A DNA stretch of 8,140 bases, taken from assembly GCA_017537515.1 (NCBI GenBank), contig JAFYKO010000117.1, forward strand, positions 1 to 8,140, written 5' to 3'. This DNA is from Clostridia bacterium (GTDB lineage: Bacteria; Bacillota; Clostridia; Christensenellales; UBA1242). The notes beneath the pieces are model-generated. The model saw nothing but the letters and a program-made list of their open reading frames with translations. It ran no database searches and was not told the DNA's origin. A program made the position numbers and the translations under genes. Position 1 is the stretch's first letter. Each line of letters opens with the position of its first letter. Positions 4,516-8,140 of the stretch are shown here, in pieces.

Positions 4516-5064
4516 ATGAGTAAAATTAGCTATATCTTACTTGCCGACTATGCCAAATCAGCAGGAATAAGCCTTGAAGAAGCAAGAGAACTTGTAAGCA
4601 AGGAAGAAAATAAGCAGTTCTTTAAGGTTGCCAATGGTAAAGAAATGGTATCTACGGCAATTTACAAGAAAAAAGAAACACCCGCCACCGAAAGCAAGGC
4701 TTTTGAAGCCCCCGCCACAAATGAAGAAGTAGCAGAAACTCCCGCTCCGGAAGAAGCCCCCGCCACAAATCCCGCTCCCGCTCGTGAGGAAGAAGCAAAG
4801 ACAGCCACACCCGCCGCCACCACCGCCGACCAAGAGGAAATAGAGCGTTTGCGGAAAGAGGTAGCGGAACTGAAAGAGCAAGTTAAAAGCAAGGACAATC
4901 AAATAGCGGAGTATGCTTTTAGATTTGCGGAATTGGCACAGCAAGCCCAACTCATAGCAGGACAAGCACAAGTATTACAGGCTAAGGAACAAAAGCTTAT
5001 TGAACTCCCCGCCGAGAACAACGGCGAGAAAAAGGGCTTCTTTAAGCGGTTGTTCGGCAGATAA
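4516..5064 (+). CDS. HTH plus Pro/Ala linker plus coiled-coil protein, possible segregation factor (182 aa)
   Basis: The start at ATG 4516 is 8 nt after GAGG (4504-4507). There are three parts. Residues 1-52 look like a helix-turn-helix (YILLADYAKSAGISLEEARE). Residues 53-102 are a flexible linker rich in Pro, Ala, Thr and Glu, with EAPATN twice. Residues 103-168 are a coiled coil (EIERLRKEVAELKEQVKSKD and a Gln/Ala-rich continuation). The tail EKKGFFKRLFGR is basic and amphipathic. This order resembles plasmid stability proteins such as the single-protein Par of staphylococcal pSK1 and the DUF536-type proteins encoded after repB on lactic acid bacterial plasmids. The resemblance is architectural, not proven homology. 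A role in partition, with the tail touching membrane or nucleoid, is the best guess. Confidence 0.75.
   Translation: MSKISYILLADYAKSAGISLEEARELVSKEENKQFFKVANGKEMVSTAIYKKKETPATESKAFEAPATNEEVAETPAPEEAPATNPAPAREEEAKTATPAATTADQEEIERLRKEVAELKEQVKSKDNQIAEYAFRFAELAQQAQLIAGQAQVLQAKEQKLIELPAENNGEKKGFFKRLFGR
4705..4770 (+). repeat. 18-bp direct repeat in the linker of the HTH/coiled-coil gene
   Basis: GAAGCCCCCGCCACAAAT occurs at 4705-4722 and 4753-4770, exactly 48 bp apart, encoding EAPATN at residues 64-69 and 80-85. This suggests that the flexible linker grew by in-frame duplication of a 16-codon unit. Confidence 0.8.
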
Positions 5065-5076
5065 GGAGTAATTAAA

Positions 5077-6087
5077 ATGGCGAGTTATAAAGCAATAGAT
5101 TTGTTTGCGGGAATTGGCGGTATAAGATTGGGCTTTGATAATGCTTTCAAAGACCAAATAGAAACGGTATTTGTAAGCGAATGGGATAAGTTCGCACAAG
5201 AAACTTATAGCGACAATTTCCAAGATGAATTAGTAATTCAAGGAGATATTACTAAGATTAAGGAAGAAGAAGTTCCCGCTTTTGATATTTGCTTAGCGGG
5301 TTTCCCTTGTCAAGCGTTTAGTTTGGCGGGAAGTAGAAAGGGCTTTGAAGATGACTATAAGGGTATGTCAAGAGGAACTTTGTTCTTTGATGTAGCCCGC
5401 ATTTGCGAACACCACAAGCCCAAGGTTATTTTCTGCGAGAATGTAAAAGGCTTAACTATTCACGATAAGGGAAGAACATTCAAGGTTATTACTGGAACAC
5501 TTGAAGAATTAGGCTATACTGTCTATTACAAGGTATTAAATAGCCGTGATTACGGAGTTCCGCAGAATAGAGAGCGTATTTATATCGTTGCTTTTAGAAA
5601 TGATATTGATAGTTCTAAGTTCCAGTTCCCCGAAGCAACAGACAGCACAAAGACAATTAGAGATATTATTGAGGAAGAAGAAGTTTCCGTAAAGTATTAT
5701 CTTTCTACCCAATACATTGAAACGCTGAAACAGCATAAAGCCCGCCACGAAGCAAAGGGTAATGGCTTTGGCTATGAAATTAGAAGCCTTGACGATGTAG
5801 CCGGTGCCATTGTATGCGGTGGTATGGGTAGAGAAAGAAACTTGATTATTGACAAACGGCTTTCTAACTTCACCCCCATTACGCACATTAAGGGAGAAGT
5901 TAATAGAGAGGGCTTGCGTAAGATGACCCCAAGAGAATGGGCGAGATTACAGGGCTTCCCCGATAGCTACAAGCTGAAATTAGCAGATACCCACCTGTAT
6001 AAGCAGTTTGGCAATAGTGTTTCTGTGCCTGTTATTCAAGCAATAGCAGAGCAGATTAAGAGGGTGCTTGACGATGTGGAAGTATAA
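5077..6087 (+). CDS. C5-cytosine DNA methyltransferase of a type II restriction system (336 aa)
   Basis: The start at ATG 5077 has an ideal ribosome binding site (AAGGAG, 5063-5068) and is 12 bp after the preceding stop. All main motifs of C5 methyltransferases appear in order: I, DLFAGIGG (8-15); IV, PCQ with catalytic Cys78; VI, ENV (121-123); VIII, QNRERIYIVAF (163-173); IX, RKMTPREWARLQGFP (281-295); X, YKQFGNSV (308-315). The variable target-recognition region is about 215-278 and contains GNGFGY. The enzyme flips out a cytosine and methylates C5 using S-adenosylmethionine. It looks complete and active. Its overlapping downstream neighbour is a HpaII-family nuclease, so the target is probably CCGG, by analogy and not by a read-out of this recognition region. 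Expressed before the nuclease, it protects plasmid and host DNA. Confidence 0.95.
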   Translation: MASYKAIDLFAGIGGIRLGFDNAFKDQIETVFVSEWDKFAQETYSDNFQDELVIQGDITKIKEEEVPAFDICLAGFPCQAFSLAGSRKGFEDDYKGMSRGTLFFDVARICEHHKPKVIFCENVKGLTIHDKGRTFKVITGTLEELGYTVYYKVLNSRDYGVPQNRERIYIVAFRNDIDSSKFQFPEATDSTKTIRDIIEEEEVSVKYYLSTQYIETLKQHKARHEAKGNGFGYEIRSLDDVAGAIVCGGMGRERNLIIDKRLSNFTPITHIKGEVNREGLRKMTPREWARLQGFPDSYKLKLADTHLYKQFGNSVSVPVIQAIAEQIKRVLDDVEV

Positions 6088-7141
6088 CAAAGGCGAGTGG
6101 AGCGAGATTTATACCTTTGCTTACTTACTTAGTTCCGGTGTATTATACTCCGCCGACAAGGACTTGAATAAAATAGAAGAAGTGTATTTTCCTATTATCA
6201 AGATTATAAGGGAAGAAACAGCGGGAACACCCATTGACTACCATACAGGAGAGGTCATTAAGATTTATAGGGGAGATACACTATTAAGCGAGGTAGCAAA
6301 AGACCGCTTTACAAGTATTGTCAATACTCTACTGGAAGAAATACCAAAAGGTAGCAGAGCCTTTGAAATACCGCAAGCAGACGAGTTCTTTCAATCTATC
6401 TATTGCGAGAAGATAAAGGCTAATTCCAGTAAGAAAGAGGATATTACACTACAATTACAGGATATTCATACAGGAATAAGCCCTATTTGCGGTTTCTCCA
6501 TTAAGTCATACTTAGGAGCAAGACCTACGCTTATCAATGCGGGAAGAAATACTAATTTTGAGTTTTCAATAGCTAATTGTAATGATGAAATAATGAATAC
6601 AGTAAATGCTATTGATACCAAAAGCAAGATAAAGGACAGAATAAAGCACTTACTTAATTGCGGGTGCGTATTAGAGCCTATAAGCAATTCTATTTCCGCT
6701 CAGTTTGAAGAAAACTTACAATTCATAGATACACTAATGCCACAGCTATTACAGCTGATAGTGCTTTATTCTTTTGTCTATGACCTTAATTCTATACCCG
6801 CAATAGTAGAGAAGATAAAAGAAGCAAACCCCTTTGGCTACTCTAACGGAGAGATTTACAGCTATAAGATTAAAAAGCTTCTTTGTGCCTGTGCTTTGGG
6901 CTTAACACCGGAAAAGAGTGATTGGCAGGGAGCAGAGGACGCAAACGGCGGATACATTACAGTAAAAGCAGATGGGTCTGTTGTTTGCTATCACTTGTAT
7001 AATAGAACGGAGTTTGAAAAATACCTCTTTGATTATACTGCTTTTGATAGACCAAGCACGAGCAAGTATAACTATATGACAATTTACAAAGAAGCAGGGC
7101 AATACAAGATTAAGTTATGCCTACAAATCCGCTTCAAGTAA
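6074..7141 (+). CDS. HpaII-family type II restriction endonuclease (355 aa)
   Basis: I place the start at ATG 6074, 9 nt after AGGG (6061-6064); a TTG at 6068 is only 3 nt from that site and is rejected. The gene overlaps the methyltransferase by 14 bp in another frame, so translation is probably coupled. The N-terminus (KYNKGEWSEIYTF, then LYSADKDLNKIEEVYFPI) and the centre (GFSIKSYLGARPTLINAGRN, about 140-159, followed by TNFEF) fit HpaII-like nucleases, and the length is close to that of HpaII. Asp130, Ser142 and Lys144 may form a PD-(D/E)xK-type active site in which Ser replaces the usual acid; that assignment is tentative. It would cut unmethylated CCGG, both as defence and as an addiction module after plasmid loss. 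It ends directly before a strong terminator. No truncation or frameshift is seen. Confidence 0.88.
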   Translation: MWKYNKGEWSEIYTFAYLLSSGVLYSADKDLNKIEEVYFPIIKIIREETAGTPIDYHTGEVIKIYRGDTLLSEVAKDRFTSIVNTLLEEIPKGSRAFEIPQADEFFQSIYCEKIKANSSKKEDITLQLQDIHTGISPICGFSIKSYLGARPTLINAGRNTNFEFSIANCNDEIMNTVNAIDTKSKIKDRIKHLLNCGCVLEPISNSISAQFEENLQFIDTLMPQLLQLIVLYSFVYDLNSIPAIVEKIKEANPFGYSNGEIYSYKIKKLLCACALGLTPEKSDWQGAEDANGGYITVKADGSVVCYHLYNRTEFEKYLFDYTAFDRPSTSKYNYMTIYKEAGQYKIKLCLQIRFK

Positions 7142-7149
7142 GATAATGA

Positions 7150-7180
7150 AAAGGGGTAAGCCTTTACAGCTTACCCCTTT
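7150..7180. terminator. Bidirectional intrinsic terminator
   Basis: AAAGGGGTAAGC (7150-7161) pairs perfectly over 12 bp with GCTTACCCCTTT (7169-7180) around a 7-nt loop. On the plus strand GATTTTTTG follows, and on the minus strand TTTTCATT follows. It closes the rep-restriction operon from the left and the gene at 7191-7580 from the right. Confidence 0.95.
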
Positions 7181-7190
7181 GATTTTTTGA

Positions 7191-7580
7191 TTACCAATTA
7201 GCGAAAAGGTCGCCTGCGGTTGCTTCTTTCTCTTTCTTCTCAGGAACATTGACAACTTCACCGGGGAAGTTCTCAGCAAACCACCACTTAGCTTTCAGCA
7301 GGGAGAAAGTAGCCTTGCTATCACCGCCAGCAACTTCCACCATTTCAATCTTCTGTCGCATAATAGGCTCGCCCTTATCGTTGAACTTAGGATTGCCGTC
7401 CTTGTCCTTCAACTGATACATAATAGGCTCGCCATCAGCAGAATACAGCTTCTTGCTGACCTTCTTAGCCTTTACAGGGAAAGCTTCTTTCTTGAAAGCC
7501 TTCTTCTGTGCGGGAGTAGCGTTCTCTTCCATAAACTTATAGATTTCTTCTGCTTTGAGGTGCTTAAAATCAAATGCCAT
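7191..7580 (-). CDS. Lysine-rich hypothetical protein, probably highly expressed (129 aa)
   Basis: The gene runs leftward from ATG at 7580-7578 with a strong ribosome binding site (AAAGGCGG, 8 nt before the start) and its own 17-bp-spaced promoter (7636-7664). I do not recognise the protein. It is soluble-looking, with about 23 lysines. A helical basic N-terminus (residues 1-45, including TPAQKKAFKKEAF) is followed by two copies of GEPIM(Y/R)Q 20 residues apart, probably a beta-hairpin (about 50-82), then a Trp-rich segment KAKWWFAENFPGE (about 97-109) and a charged tail ending DLFANW. Codons are unlike its neighbours, favouring AAG, TTC, CTG, ATC and AAC, which in Firmicutes marks highly expressed genes. 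It is the only minus-strand gene. A nucleic-acid-binding or anti-host-defence role is conceivable but unsupported. Confidence 0.82.
   Translation of the reverse strand: MAFDFKHLKAEEIYKFMEENATPAQKKAFKKEAFPVKAKKVSKKLYSADGEPIMYQLKDKDGNPKFNDKGEPIMRQKIEMVEVAGGDSKATFSLLKAKWWFAENFPGEVVNVPEKKEKEATAGDLFANW
7359..7433 (-). repeat. 15-bp direct repeat within the minus-strand gene
   Basis: CATAATAGGCTCGCC occurs at 7359-7373 and 7419-7433, 60 bp apart. It encodes the repeated GEPIM segment and suggests an internal duplication of a 20-residue unit. Confidence 0.75.
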
Positions 7581-7635
7581 TGTATTGACCGCCTTTCTAT
7601 TGTTAGGTATAGGTAGTTTTTGCTTTAATAAGCGT

Positions 7636-7664
7636 ATTGTAGCAGACCATTACAAAAAAGTCAA
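7636..7664 (-). promoter_or_regulatory. Sigma-A promoter of the minus-strand gene
   Basis: On the minus strand, TTGACT (complement of 7659-7664) and TACAAT (complement of 7636-7641) are 17 bp apart, a near-consensus promoter. The RNA would start near 7629, giving a leader of about 50 nt. A GTAGTATC motif (7665-7672) lies directly before its -35 box. Confidence 0.88.
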
Positions 7665-7777
7665 GTAGTATCAAAACTAACCTATAAGAAAAAAGTATTA
7701 AAACCTATTGACAATAAGGGGTTTATGGGTTATAATCATAGTATCAAAAGAAACGAACGATTGAATAAATACTACAA
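7665..7777. promoter_or_regulatory. Candidate recombinase binding/crossover region beside its gene
   Basis: GTAGTATCAAAA (7665-7676), TAGTATCAAAA (7739-7749) and an inverted ATACTACAA (7769-7777) lie in the 210-bp region between the divergent genes. The pair 7739-7774 forms a 36-bp site with inverted ends (TAGTAT/ATACTA), similar in size to a resolvase subsite. Resolvase sites usually lie directly upstream of the resolvase gene and overlap its promoter, as here. The actual crossover dinucleotide cannot be placed from sequence. Confidence 0.45.
7708..7736 (+). promoter_or_regulatory. Perfect-consensus promoter of the recombinase gene
   Basis: TTGACA (7708-7713), a 17-bp spacer and TATAAT (7731-7736) match the sigma-A consensus at every position. 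A site this strong on a recombinase gene normally needs repression; the TAGTATCAAAA copy that starts two bases after the -10 box is a natural operator candidate, possibly bound by the recombinase itself. Confidence 0.93.
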
Positions 7778-7790
7778 GGGAGTTTTGATT

Positions 7791-8140
7791 ATGTGTAAAT
7801 ATGGGTATTGCCGTATCAGCCAAAAGAAGCAATCAATAGAAAGACAGATTAGAAATATCAAATCTGCTTACCCCGAAGCAACGATTATTGAAGAAGCCTA
7901 TACCGGAACAAGCATTGACCGCAAGGAATGGAATAAGCTATTTAAGAAAGTCAAAGAGGGAGATACAATTATCTTTGACAGCGTTAGCCGAATGAGTAGA
8001 AATGCGGACGAGGGCTTTACCGCTTACGAACAGCTCTTTACAAGGGGAGTTGAACTTGTCTTTTTGAAAGAGCCACACATAAACACCGCCACCTTTAAGA
8101 CCGCTATGGAAAAAGCAATTCCTATGACAGGAACGAGCCT
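7791..8140 (+). CDS. Serine recombinase (resolvase/invertase family), N-terminal part
   Basis: The gene starts at ATG 7791, 8 nt after AAGGGAG (7776-7782), and runs off the window end. Joined with 1-478 it encodes 228 residues. This part holds the catalytic domain of a small serine recombinase: YGYCRIS near the N-terminus gives Arg8 and the nucleophile Ser10, QSIERQ at 14-19 is the usual following segment, and DSVSRMSRN (63-71) supplies the conserved Arg67 and Arg70. Such enzymes cut both strands through a phosphoserine link and rejoin them after subunit rotation. The size fits resolvases and invertases, not large serine integrases. The likely role is resolving plasmid multimers to monomers; inverting or excising a segment is an alternative. 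A perfect-consensus sigma-A promoter lies upstream, and repeated GTAGTAT motifs flank the gene. It probably shares a transcript with the small gene at 518. Confidence 0.93.
   Translation, partial: MCKYGYCRISQKKQSIERQIRNIKSAYPEATIIEEAYTGTSIDRKEWNKLFKKVKEGDTIIFDSVSRMSRNADEGFTAYEQLFTRGVELVFLKEPHINTATFKTAMEKAIPMTGTS
8000..8140. repeat. Terminal direct repeat, right copy (circle overlap)
   Basis: This is the second copy of bases 1-141. It lies inside the recombinase coding sequence, so only one copy exists in the real circle. The 141-base length matches a k-mer size commonly used by short-read metagenome assemblers, which supports an assembly overlap rather than a duplicated gene fragment. Confidence 0.95.

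Noticed and set aside
4558..4971. Minus-strand frames with Gly-rich or Ser/Ala-rich product opposite the HTH/coiled-coil gene
   Set aside because: The glycine and serine runs are the complement of the Pro/Ala linker codons and not a real low-complexity protein.
5536..5886. Minus-strand 116-residue frame opposite the methyltransferase
   Set aside because: The plus strand holds all C5 methyltransferase motifs here, and the antisense frame has no ribosome binding site.
6068..6073. TTG start two codons upstream for the restriction endonuclease
   Set aside because: It is only 3 nt from the AGGG site, while ATG 6074 has proper 9-nt spacing.
1..8140. Avoidance of CCGG by the plasmid
   Set aside because: About 12 CCGG sites were counted by eye, close to a rough expectation for this composition, so there is no visible depletion.

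Overview
The window is a complete small circular replicon, most likely a cryptic plasmid, opened inside a gene. The last 141 bases (8000-8140) are identical to the first 141 (1-141), so the circle is about 7,999 bp. The serine recombinase gene cut by the ends (start at 7791, stop at 478) is intact in frame across the join. AT-rich composition, purine-rich ribosome binding sites before nearly every gene, consensus TTGACA/TATAAT-type promoters and a Rep_3 initiator all point to a Firmicutes host. A gut Clostridia-like host (Lachnospiraceae or Ruminococcaceae) fits best, but that is inference from style, not from a marker gene.

Layout: (i) 7581-841, a serine recombinase and a small acidic protein of unknown function, expressed from a perfect-consensus promoter at 7708-7736. 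(ii) 842-1214, a 373-bp gene-free region with hairpins, a possible minus-strand RNA and a 67-bp nested palindrome. (iii) 1215-2453, a tight three-gene cassette: small HTH protein, NUMOD4/HNH endonuclease, and a 203-aa protein with two likely winged-helix segments, closed by a 15-bp hairpin. (iv) 2435-2843, tandem 20-bp repeats and a small helical protein of unknown function. (v) 2844-3380, the probable replication origin: hairpins, an AT-rich stretch, and iterons spaced by whole helical turns that end at the rep promoter. (vi) 3381-7141, one apparent operon of five tightly spaced genes: the Rep_3 initiator, a CxxC/CxxC zinc-ribbon-like protein, an HTH plus coiled-coil protein, a C5-cytosine methyltransferase and a HpaII-family restriction endonuclease. 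It ends at a strong bidirectional terminator. (vii) 7191-7580, a lysine-rich minus-strand protein of unknown function with its own strong promoter and codon use typical of high expression.

Together the genes look like a self-maintaining plasmid. Rep and iterons replicate it and limit copy number; the recombinase probably resolves multimers; the HTH/coiled-coil protein may help segregation; the type II restriction-modification pair (CCGG by family analogy) gives post-segregational addiction and defence. The most notable feature is that the restriction-modification genes appear to be transcribed from the iteron-controlled rep promoter. No relaxase or conjugation gene is visible.
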